Source of the DNA: Actinomycetota bacterium | Lineage (GTDB): Bacteria > Actinomycetota > Acidimicrobiia > Acidimicrobiales > Ilumatobacteraceae | NCBI GenBank assembly: GCA_018882725.1 | Contig: VERK01000133.1 | Coordinates: 1-6,199, forward strand | Direction of reading: 5' to 3' | DNA: 6,199 bases | Shown: piece by piece, positions 1 to 6,004 of the stretch | Layout of the letters: the number at the start of each line of letters is the position of its first letter | Position numbering within the stretch: position 1 is the stretch's first letter | The notes under the pieces: generated by a model | Told to the model about the DNA's origin: nothing | The model's database searches: none | What the model saw: the letters and a program-made list of their open reading frames with translations, nothing else | Translations under genes and position numbers: made by a program

Positions 1-1407
1 CCGCAAGGGCTGAGCACTCTGCGTACACGTTCGTTCGTCGTCGGACTCGTCGCCGGCACCGTTCTGGTGTCGTGTGGCGGGTCCGATGGTTCTTCGTCCT
101 CGAGTTCGATCACACCGTCGACCGACTCTCCGGTCGAGTCGACCGAGCCGGTGGTCACCGAAGCACCGACCACCACGGCGGTCACGGCTCCACCGGCGAC
201 ACGCGAGTGGCTCGTGCAATTCGGAACCGAAGGATCCGACGTTCTGCTGGGCGTCACGCCCGCCGCCAATGGTGACGTGTGGATCTCGGGTCATACCGAT
301 GCGTCCGTCGTGGCCTCCGATTCGTACAGCGGCACGGCGTCCTCGGGTCTGCTCGACGCACTGTTGCTACGAGTGGACGCGGCCGGACAACTGAAGATTC
401 CCGTGCAGTTCGGAACCGCTGACGCCGATGCCTTGCTCGGATCGGCGACGACGGCCGATGGCGGTGTGGCGGTGATCGGTTACTCGAAGGGCGAGTTCGC
501 CACGACCAACTACGGCATCAACGACATGATCGTCGCCAAGTTGACGGCCGACGGAGCCGAGGAATGGCACGCACAACTCGGCGGCCCCGACTGGGATCGT
601 GGCTACTCGGTGCAGGTGGCCGCCGATGGCTCGGTGTTCGTCGGGGGTTACACATTCGGTGGCATCGCCGAGAACTTCGGGGGCGCGGGTCAAGGCAATC
701 ACGATGCCGTCGTCGCGAAGTTGTCGCCCGCCGGTGAGATTTTGTGGGTCGCCTCGGTCGGTACACCGGACGTGGAGTGGGGGCAATCGCTCGCCCTCGA
801 CGCCGAGGGCGGTGTGGTGATCGTCGGCTACACGCAAGGTGACTGGAATGGCGCGAACACTGGCGCCCGCGATTACTTCGTCGCGCGTCTCACGCCCGAC
901 GGCGCGCTCGACTGGGTCGTGCAGGGTGGCAGCGAGCTCGACGACTGGTTGCAAGGAGTGGCCATCGCCGCCGACGGCACGATCTGGGCCGGCGGTTTCA
1001 CTGCGGGCGCTGACGGCGGCTTGGGCGGAACCGACATGTTCTTGGTGCGGGTGTCGCCGACCGGTGAGTTGTTGAGCGAAGCGCGACTCGGGACCGATGG
1101 TGACGACCGAATCTTCGGGCTCGTTCCCACCGACGACGGCGACGTGTACGTGTCGGGAACGGTGAGCGGTTCGTTCAATGGCGCGACATGGGCCGGCAAG
1201 AAGGACGTCGTGGTCGCTCGACTCGGCGCCGACGGCTCGGTTCGCTGGAGCGATCAGTTCGGCGGCGAGGTTGACGACGATGCGTATGGTCTCGCGAGTG
1301 TCGACGGTCGTTTGATCGCCGTGGGCGTGACCGCTGGTCTCATCGATGCGTCGGCGTCGTCGAACGGCGGCCCAACCGACGGTTGGATGGTGTCGTACCG
1401 ACTCTGA
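1..1407 (+). CDS. Secreted lipoprotein with seven SBBP-type beta-propeller repeats (5' partial)
   Basis: The frame is open from base 1. The first ATG/GTG/TTG codon is the GTG at 67, but starting there would remove the signal peptide. Codons 1-66 read L-R-T-R-S-F-V-V-G-L-V-A-G-T-V-L, followed by V-S-C: a charged n-region, a hydrophobic core and a lipobox (L-V-S-C, Cys at bases 73-75). The true start therefore lies upstream of the window. After the lipidated Cys comes a Ser/Thr/Pro-rich tether of about 40 residues. Then follow seven units of 52-63 residues with the pattern W-x-x-Q-x-G, D-G-x-V, G-x-T, D-x-x-V-x-x-L, as in SBBP/beta-propeller repeat proteins. The role is unknown; such proteins sit on the cell surface and may bind partners or ligands. 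No catalytic motif is visible. The gene converges on the nitrilase gene with a 4-base gap. Confident on lipoprotein and repeats, not on function. Confidence 0.88.
   Translation, partial: PQGLSTLRTRSFVVGLVAGTVLVSCGGSDGSSSSSSITPSTDSPVESTEPVVTEAPTTTAVTAPPATREWLVQFGTEGSDVLLGVTPAANGDVWISGHTDASVVASDSYSGTASSGLLDALLLRVDAAGQLKIPVQFGTADADALLGSATTADGGVAVIGYSKGEFATTNYGINDMIVAKLTADGAEEWHAQLGGPDWDRGYSVQVAADGSVFVGGYTFGGIAENFGGAGQGNHDAVVAKLSPAGEILWVASVGTPDVEWGQSLALDAEGGVVIVGYTQGDWNGANTGARDYFVARLTPDGALDWVVQGGSELDDWLQGVAIAADGTIWAGGFTAGADGGLGGTDMFLVRVSPTGELLSEARLGTDGDDRIFGLVPTDDGDVYVSGTVSGSFNGATWAGKKDVVVARLGADGSVRWSDQFGGEVDDDAYGLASVDGRLIAVGVTAGLIDASASSNGGPTDGWMVSYRL
208..1407 (+). repeat. Seven tandem beta-propeller (SBBP-like) protein repeats
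   Basis: Counting from the GTG at 67, the repeat units begin near residues 48 (WLVQFG), 111 (IPVQFG), 167 (WHAQLG), 227 (WVASVG), 283 (WVVQGG), 337 (SEARLG) and 394 (WSDQFG). Each ends in a D-x-x-(V/L)-x-x-(L/V) strand, and the last strand (GWMVSYRL) is the C-terminus. The protein thus holds seven whole units with no partial blade, which suggests a closed seven-bladed propeller. Units 2, 6 and 1 have weaker Trp positions. The repeats are diverged at DNA level, so this is an old protein repeat and not a recent nucleotide duplication. Confidence 0.75.
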
Positions 1408-1411
1408 TCGC

Positions 1412-1426
1412 TCACTCGGTGAGTGA
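1412..1426. terminator. Small hairpin at the convergent gene junction, possible bidirectional terminator
   Basis: TCACTC (1412-1417) and GAGTGA (1421-1426) form a perfect 6-bp stem with a 3-base loop. It lies 5 bases after the lipoprotein stop and overlaps the last codons of the minus-strand nitrilase gene. There is no T-tract on either side, so it is not a classical intrinsic terminator. Short stems without U-tracts have been proposed as terminators in actinobacteria. The call rests mainly on its position between convergent genes. Confidence 0.3.
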
Positions 1427-3010
1427 CTGGCACAACTGCCAGGGTCGGCCGTCCACGAGATCGGTGTTGCGGCTGATGCGACGATTCAGCGTTCGGACCG
1501 GATGGATGTCGGCCGTCACCGTGTGACGTGCACGTGCGATGTCGGGCAGGTTGATGGTTCCGTCGAACGGTCGCTGACGTTCGGGAGCCCACAGAGTGAA
1601 GTCGGCGGGCAACGTGATGACGACGTTCTCGGGGCCGGCCGCAACCAGGTTCACTCGGTTCTCGGCGGCCCGTTCGGGCAGACACAGTTCGACGTCCCAC
1701 GCTTCACCACCGGGTGCCCACGGCACGGCGATCACGTCGACGGCCGCCAGAGCCGCCAAGCGGGGAATCTCCGGATACAGCACATCGTCGCCGACCACGA
1801 CGGCCAGGCGGCCGAAGGCGGTGTCGAGCGTGACGACGGAGTCACCGAGGACTTCGACCCACGCGTGTCGTGTGACGCGATGGATCTGACGTTGATGCAA
1901 CACGATGCCGTTCGCACTGATCGCGATGCCGCAATGGCTCGTGCCTTCGTGACTCGAATGTCGACGTGACGACACGACGAGGGCGTCGGTGCCCGCCAAG
2001 GCGGCTGTGATCGACTCGATCGACACGTCGTCGAGCGCAAGTTCGGGGAGCACGACGAGCCTCGATCCGTTGCGCACGAGTGACTCGACCTCGTGAACGC
2101 TCGCCGTGGCACTCACCTGAATCTGATCGGCCCGCTGGTGATCGTCGGCGGGGGGAGTCGGTTGCGCCAAGGCCGAGTACACCGAGGGACGGCGACTGCG
2201 ACGCACATCGGTTCCGTCGGGACGCGGCTGACCGCACAGTGAGAGATCGGCGTCGGCCACGACGACGGCCTCGTCGTCACGAGGACCCTGGGCGACCACC
2301 ACGCCATCGGGTCGCACGATCTGGCTCTCGCCGGCGCCGCGCAACATCGCGGACGGAACACCCATGTTCTGTGCGAACTCGGCCAAACGGTCGGGTGGCA
2401 AGAGCGGGCCGATCTTGCAGCAGGCCACCAGCCAGGCGCGGTTCTCGGCCGCTCGAACCGGAATGTGCGTGGACGCTTCGTCGAGAGCGAACGAGTTGAG
2501 TGAGTTGAGCAGAACGTTCGCGCCCCGAACAGCAAGAGTGCGCGGGACCTCGGGGACCACGCCGTCCATGCAGGCGTAGGTGCCCAGGCGAGCGAATCCG
2601 GCGTCGATGACGTCGGCCGGACGATCGGCCGGCGACAGGTAGATGCCTTCGGCTCCCATCAGAACGGTCTTGTCGTTGGCGGCTGCGAGACGACCCGACG
2701 GATCGATGAGGAGGTTGGTGTTGGTGACGCGTCCGGCTTCACGACGCACGGTGCAGTTGAACTGGATCCACATCCCGTGGCGCGCGGCCGCGGCGCCGAT
2801 GCGTCGGGTCCAGGCCGAATCGAGATCGATCGCGACGTCCCAGCAGTGTTCGGCCGAGTCGTAGATGGACAAGTGGTTGCCGAATTCGGGGAGAACGAGG
2901 ACGATCGGCTTGGCTCGCGCTGCTTCGTCGATCATGCGCAAGGCAGTGTCGAGGTTCTCGTCGACATCGCAGCCGGTGGCGTACTGCGCAGCGGCCAGGC
3001 GGACGATCAT
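1412..3010 (-). CDS. Tandem nitrilase-domain (carbon-nitrogen hydrolase) protein; second domain degenerate
   Basis: This 532-residue protein is about twice the usual nitrilase length. Domain 1 (about residues 1-290) has the full Glu-Lys-Cys triad of the superfamily: E42 in LPEFGN, K114 in NDKTVL, and C147 in YACMDGVVPE. It also has the R-A-A-E-N motif at 187-190. Domain 2 (about 296-505) keeps E323 in LPELALD and R-A-A-E-N, but the Cys position is G407 (VVVGDDVLYPE), and no lysine occurs anywhere after residue 290. The protein probably hydrolyses an amide, carbamoyl or nitrile bond in the cytoplasm; there is no signal peptide. The ATG at 3010 is chosen because it begins M-I-V-R-L-A-A-A-Q, the typical first strand, and overlaps the upstream stop as ATGA. 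The longer frame reaching 3298 is HMG-CoA-lyase-like gene sequence in another frame. No clear ribosome binding site precedes it, so coupled translation is likely. Substrate unknown. Confidence 0.9.
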   Translation of the reverse strand: MIVRLAAAQYATGCDVDENLDTALRMIDEAARAKPIVLVLPEFGNHLSIYDSAEHCWDVAIDLDSAWTRRIGAAAARHGMWIQFNCTVRREAGRVTNTNLLIDPSGRLAAANDKTVLMGAEGIYLSPADRPADVIDAGFARLGTYACMDGVVPEVPRTLAVRGANVLLNSLNSFALDEASTHIPVRAAENRAWLVACCKIGPLLPPDRLAEFAQNMGVPSAMLRGAGESQIVRPDGVVVAQGPRDDEAVVVADADLSLCGQPRPDGTDVRRSRRPSVYSALAQPTPPADDHQRADQIQVSATASVHEVESLVRNGSRLVVLPELALDDVSIESITAALAGTDALVVSSRRHSSHEGTSHCGIAISANGIVLHQRQIHRVTRHAWVEVLGDSVVTLDTAFGRLAVVVGDDVLYPEIPRLAALAAVDVIAVPWAPGGEAWDVELCLPERAAENRVNLVAAGPENVVITLPADFTLWAPERQRPFDGTINLPDIARARHTVTADIHPVRTLNRRISRNTDLVDGRPWQLCQSLTE

Positions 3011-3942
3011 CGCGGCGGGAAGTTGCCGGCCCGCGACACCAGGGCGGGCGTGGAGTGGCCGATCACCGACTGCAACCACGGCACCGATGCGATGACCGCG
3101 TCGAGGTCGATTCCGGTGGAGTGGCCCATGCGGTGAAGCATGTAGAGGACGTCTTCGGTGGGCACGTTGCCGGTGGCGTTGGGCGCGAACGGACAGCCGC
3201 CGATGCCACCGAGCGATGCATCGAAGGCGCGAACACCTTCTCCGACGGCCGCCGCGATGTTGGCCAGCCCGGTGTTTCGAGTGTTGTGGAAGTGACAACG
3301 CAGAACGAGATCGGGGTCGAGGTCACGCACCGTCGCCACGCCGCGAACGACGTCGGTGGGTGCGGCCACACCGATGGAATCGGCCAGCGCGAACTCGTCG
3401 GGTCGAACCTGGAGGATCGCCCGGGCGACGTCGCGCACGCGTCCGTCGGGTACTTCGCCTTCGAACGGACATCCGAACGCCGCGGCGAGAGTGACGGTCG
3501 TGCGCAGGCCGTGTGCGCGAGCGCGCTCACCGACTTGATGCCACACGTCAACGAGTTCGGCGGTGGTGCGTCCCTGGTTGCGCGTCGCGTAGGTGTCGGT
3601 GCTGACGACCACCACGTTGATCTCGTCGACACCAGATTCGATGGCGCCGTCGAGGCCGCGCGCGTTCAGGACCAATCCGGCGAGCGACACCGCGGTGCGG
3701 TCGGGCAGTGTCCCGGGAGCGTTGAGGGCGGTCATCACGTCGAGGCCATCGGCCATCTGCGGAACCCGCTTCGGGTTGACGAACGACACCACCTCGGCTC
3801 GTCGAACACCGGCCGCGACCAATCGTTGAACCAGTTCGACTTTGTGAGCCGTGGAGACGATGACGTCCTCGGACTGCAGGCCGTCGCGAGCGGCGACATC
3901 GACCAATGAGATGTCGAAATCGCGGGTGACGGGCGTGTTCAC
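3007..3942 (-). CDS. HMG-CoA lyase-like (HMGL family) enzyme
   Basis: This 311-residue TIM-barrel lyase has the length of HMG-CoA lyases, which cleave 3-hydroxy-3-methylglutaryl-CoA to acetyl-CoA and acetoacetate. Visible family features are R19-D20-G-L-Q (catalytic Arg and metal-binding Asp), SFVNPKRVPQMAD at 53-65, the metal-binding pair H217-x-H219 in CHFHNTRNTGLAN, and the C-terminal loop GGCPFAPNATGN with C250 and metal-ligand N259, then V-P-T-E-D-V. All key residues of the mechanism are present. The HNTRNTGLAN stretch differs from the HDTYGQALAN of classical HMG-CoA lyases, so the substrate could be a related 3-hydroxyacyl-CoA diacid such as citramalyl-CoA. The start is GTG at 3942; no other start codon lies between it and the upstream in-frame stop (TAG, bases 3979-3981 on the opposite strand). 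It is first in a two-gene minus-strand unit and diverges from the CoA-transferase gene. Confidence 0.88.
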   Translation of the reverse strand: MNTPVTRDFDISLVDVAARDGLQSEDVIVSTAHKVELVQRLVAAGVRRAEVVSFVNPKRVPQMADGLDVMTALNAPGTLPDRTAVSLAGLVLNARGLDGAIESGVDEINVVVVSTDTYATRNQGRTTAELVDVWHQVGERARAHGLRTTVTLAAAFGCPFEGEVPDGRVRDVARAILQVRPDEFALADSIGVAAPTDVVRGVATVRDLDPDLVLRCHFHNTRNTGLANIAAAVGEGVRAFDASLGGIGGCPFAPNATGNVPTEDVLYMLHRMGHSTGIDLDAVIASVPWLQSVIGHSTPALVSRAGNFPPR

Positions 3943-3954
3943 GGGTGTCGATTC

Positions 3955-3985
3955 TTGCCCGGTGGCGGTGCCGGTGGGCTACGAT
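3955..3985 (+). promoter_or_regulatory. Candidate promoter of the CoA-transferase operon
   Basis: TACGAT (3980-3985) matches the actinobacterial -10 pattern TAnnnT and is preceded by GGGC. The best -35-like hexamer is TTGCCC (3955-3960), at a long 19-bp spacing, so the -35 is weak. Transcription would start near 3992, leaving a leader of about 50 bases before the ATG at 4044. Read by eye only. Confidence 0.45.
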
Positions 3986-3989
3986 TCCA

Positions 3990-3995
3990 ATGGTA
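3990..3995 (-). promoter_or_regulatory. Candidate -10 box of the lyase-nitrilase operon
   Basis: On the minus strand this reads TACCAT, fitting TAnnnT. It would start transcription near 3983, about 40 bases before the GTG at 3942. No good -35 is seen; the -35 region falls on the far half of the palindrome at 3997-4021. The box faces the plus-strand TACGAT a few bases away, so the two promoters could not easily be used at the same time. Confidence 0.35.
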
Positions 3996-3996
3996 A

Positions 3997-4021
3997 CGCT
4001 GTTCCGCTGAGCGAAACAGCG
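3997..4021. promoter_or_regulatory. 25-bp near-perfect palindrome, candidate operator between divergent operons
   Basis: The left arm CGCTGTTCCGCT (3997-4008) and right arm AGCGAAACAGCG (4010-4021) flank a single central G at 4009. Eleven of twelve arm positions pair; only C4004/A4014 does not. It starts just after the expected plus-strand transcription start and would sit in the spacer and -35 of the minus-strand promoter, so one bound dimer could control both operons. The size and the GTTCCGC-type half-site suit a dimeric repressor of a catabolic operon (for example IclR, GntR or TetR type). No regulator gene is in the window. As RNA it could also form a hairpin just before the ribosome binding site, though a 1-base centre favours a DNA operator. 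Confidence 0.6.
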
Positions 4022-4024
4022 ATC

Positions 4025-4033
4025 GGGGAGGGG
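4025..4033 (+). promoter_or_regulatory. Ribosome binding site of the CoA-transferase gene
   Basis: GGGGAGGGG contains GGAGG at 4027-4031, 12 bases before the ATG at 4044. An ATG at 4034 is too close to this site and lies in another frame, so it does not compete as the start. Confidence 0.6.
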
Positions 4034-4043
4034 ATGCTGGCAG

Positions 4044-5234
4044 ATGGCGGCCTTGGACGACATCCGCGTAGTCGAGATGGGCCAATTGTTGGCCGGGCCG
4101 TTCTGCGGTCAACTGCTCGCCGACTTCGGCGCCGACGTCATCAAGATCGAGCCCCCGAAAGTTGGCGACCCCATGCGCGAGTGGGGTCGGGAAAAAGCCG
4201 ACGGCTACTCGTTGTGGTGGCCCGTGGTGGCCCGCGGCAAAAGGTCGGTCACTCTCGATCTGCGCACGGCCGACGGCCAGCGCATCGCGCGCGAACTCAT
4301 CAGCAAAGCCGACGTCCTCATCGAGAACTTCCGCCCCGGCACCATCGAGAAGTGGGGCCTCGATCCCGAAACGTTGCGACGGGACAACCCACGTCTCATC
4401 GTGGTGCGTGTGTCGGGTTACGGCCAGACCGGTCCCTACTCCGATCGCCCGGGTTACGGCGCGATCGGTGAAGCGATGGGCGGTATTCGGGCGGTGATCG
4501 GTGAACCCGACCGTCCGCCGGCCCGTGCTGGTATTTCGCTCGGCGACACCATGGCCGCGACGTTCGCGTGTGTGGGAACACTGGTGGCACTTCACGTGCG
4601 CGAGCGCACTGGCCGCGGACAAGTGGTCGACTCGGCGCTGTACGAAGCGGTGCTCGGCATCATGGAATCGCTGATTCCCGAGTACGTGATCGCCGACTAC
4701 GTGCGGCCGCGCACTGGCTCGATGATCCCCAATGTGGCTCCGGCCAACGCGTATCCGACCAAGGACGGCAAGGAACACCTCATCTCGGGCAATCAGGACA
4801 CGGTGTGGCGCCGACTGGCCGTAGCGATGGGCCGACCCGAGTGGGGTGAGGACGAACGCTTCGCCACCCACGGGGCCCGCGGGCGAAACCAGATCGAGCT
4901 CGATCGCCTGATCGCCGAGTGGAGCAAGACGCTCACGGCCGAAGACCTGGAAGCCGTACTCAACGAACACGCGGTGCCCAACGGTCGTATCTACACCGCA
5001 CCCGACATGCTGGCCGACGCTCATTTCAAGGCCCGGGAAGCCATCGTGACACTCATGCATCCGAAGCTGGGTGAGTTTCCGATGCAGAACGTCGTGCCGA
5101 AGCTGAGCGATACACCCGGTCGAGTGCGATGGGTCGGACCCGAACTCGGCCAACACACCGTCGAGGTGTTGCGTGAAGTGCTCGCGTACGACGACACGAC
5201 GATCGACGATCTGCGTGCGCGTGAGGTGATCTGA
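4044..5234 (+). CDS. Class III (CaiB/BaiF family) CoA-transferase
   Basis: This 396-residue protein has the family's normal length. It probably moves CoA from a donor thioester such as succinyl-CoA to a free carboxylic acid, through an aspartyl-CoA thioester intermediate. It begins with the typical V-V-E-M-G-Q-L-L-A-G-P-F, followed by DFGADVIKIEPP (27-38), GDPMREWG (41-48) and GYGQTGPYSDRPGY (125-138). The catalytic Asp is D168 in RAGISLGDTMA, matching the Asp near 169 in formyl-CoA transferase. The C-terminal GPELGQHTVEVLREVLAYDD resembles, from memory, SUGCT, which transfers CoA from succinyl-CoA to hydroxymethylglutarate and related dicarboxylates. That is suggestive beside an HMGL-family lyase, but substrate cannot be read from this family with confidence. 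First gene of the plus-strand operon, with its own ribosome binding site; its stop overlaps the next start as TGATG. Confidence 0.93.
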   Translation: MAALDDIRVVEMGQLLAGPFCGQLLADFGADVIKIEPPKVGDPMREWGREKADGYSLWWPVVARGKRSVTLDLRTADGQRIARELISKADVLIENFRPGTIEKWGLDPETLRRDNPRLIVVRVSGYGQTGPYSDRPGYGAIGEAMGGIRAVIGEPDRPPARAGISLGDTMAATFACVGTLVALHVRERTGRGQVVDSALYEAVLGIMESLIPEYVIADYVRPRTGSMIPNVAPANAYPTKDGKEHLISGNQDTVWRRLAVAMGRPEWGEDERFATHGARGRNQIELDRLIAEWSKTLTAEDLEAVLNEHAVPNGRIYTAPDMLADAHFKAREAIVTLMHPKLGEFPMQNVVPKLSDTPGRVRWVGPELGQHTVEVLREVLAYDDTTIDDLRAREVI

Positions 5235-6004
5235 TGGCCGATCCGCAGACGGGGTACGAGCCGTACGTGGTGGGCCCGCGAGCGCGTTTCGGAGTCATCA
5301 TCCCGAGCACCAACACCACGGTCGAGCAAGATCTCACGTGGGTGCGCCCCGAGGGAGTGTCGTTCCACTACGGGCGCATGTACATCGAGAATCCCGGTAT
5401 CGACTCGAACGAGAAGTTCTCCGAGTTGATCCTGCAGATCCGCGCCTCGATCACGACGGCCGTGCGCGATGTCATCACGTGCAAACCGACGTACATGCTG
5501 ATGGGGATGTCGGCCGAAACCTTCTGGGGTGGTCTGGCCGGCAACACGGCGTTCGAAAAGCGCATCTCCGATCAGACCGGTGGATTGCGGGTGAGCACCG
5601 GAGCGGCCTCGTGTCGGGCCGCGCTCGAGAAATTTGGAGCCAAGCGGATCGCCGTGTTCAGTCCGTACCAGCCCATTGCCGACGAGCAGGTCGGATCGTT
5701 CTTTCGCGAAGCCGGCTTCGACGTGCGCGCCATCACGGGCCTCCGCTGCGTGACCGCCACCGCCATCGCCGAAGTCGGTGCGGCGCAGATCGCCGACACC
5801 GTGGCCGCGATCGACTCACCCGAAGTAGATGCCATCGTGCAGGTCGGAACCAATTTGTCGTTCGTCCATCAGGCCGCGGCTCTCGAGCGTGAGCTCGGCA
5901 AACCCGTCGTGGCCATCAACATGGCCACGTTGTGGCACGCCCTGCGCGCCAACGACATCGATGATCGCTTCAGCGGTTTCGGCCGGTTGCTGGAAGAGTT
6001 CTGA
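5234..6004 (+). CDS. Maleate isomerase / arylmalonate decarboxylase-like protein (Asp/Glu racemase superfamily) lacking both catalytic Cys
   Basis: At 256 residues this matches maleate cis-trans isomerases and arylmalonate decarboxylase (AMDase), two-lobed cofactor-free enzymes that normally use one or two cysteines. Family marks are GVIIPSTNTTVEQDL (20-34, with N27), the fold-specific Y145 (SPYQPI), ELGKPVVAIN (220-229) and GFGRLLEEF at the end. The first Cys position reads LMGMS, so G91; this equals LMGTS in Bordetella AMDase, where G74 also replaces Cys. The second reads QVGTNLSF; aligned without gaps to AMDase, G205 falls on its catalytic Cys188. The cysteines present (83, 127, 172) lie elsewhere. 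Reaction unknown: perhaps an isomerase or decarboxylase of a small dicarboxylate by another mechanism, or a binding protein. The ATG at 5234 overlaps the upstream stop (TGATG), and GAGG at 5223-5226 is its ribosome binding site. Confidence 0.85.
   Translation: MADPQTGYEPYVVGPRARFGVIIPSTNTTVEQDLTWVRPEGVSFHYGRMYIENPGIDSNEKFSELILQIRASITTAVRDVITCKPTYMLMGMSAETFWGGLAGNTAFEKRISDQTGGLRVSTGAASCRAALEKFGAKRIAVFSPYQPIADEQVGSFFREAGFDVRAITGLRCVTATAIAEVGAAQIADTVAAIDSPEVDAIVQVGTNLSFVHQAAALERELGKPVVAINMATLWHALRANDIDDRFSGFGRLLEEF

Noticed and set aside
367..954. Minus-strand frame of 195 codons inside the lipoprotein gene
   Set aside because: The plus frame shows regular protein repeats across this stretch; the antisense frame has none and no plausible ribosome binding site was noted.
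3011..3298. N-terminal extension of the nitrilase frame upstream of 3010
   Set aside because: It is the HMG-CoA-lyase-like gene read in another frame; the translation is Arg/His-rich without family similarity, while the ATG at 3010 begins the true nitrilase fold.
3055..3909. Plus-strand frame of 284 codons antisense to the HMGL-family lyase
   Set aside because: The opposite strand carries a lyase with all catalytic motifs; this frame is a compositional shadow.
4034..4043. ATG at 4034 as start of the CoA-transferase
   Set aside because: It is in a different frame from the transferase and only two bases from the GGAGG site.
3939..5156. Long minus-strand frame of 405 codons antisense to the CoA-transferase
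   Set aside because: It lies fully over a well-conserved CoA-transferase gene and has no recognisable motif; long antisense frames are expected in GC-rich coding DNA.
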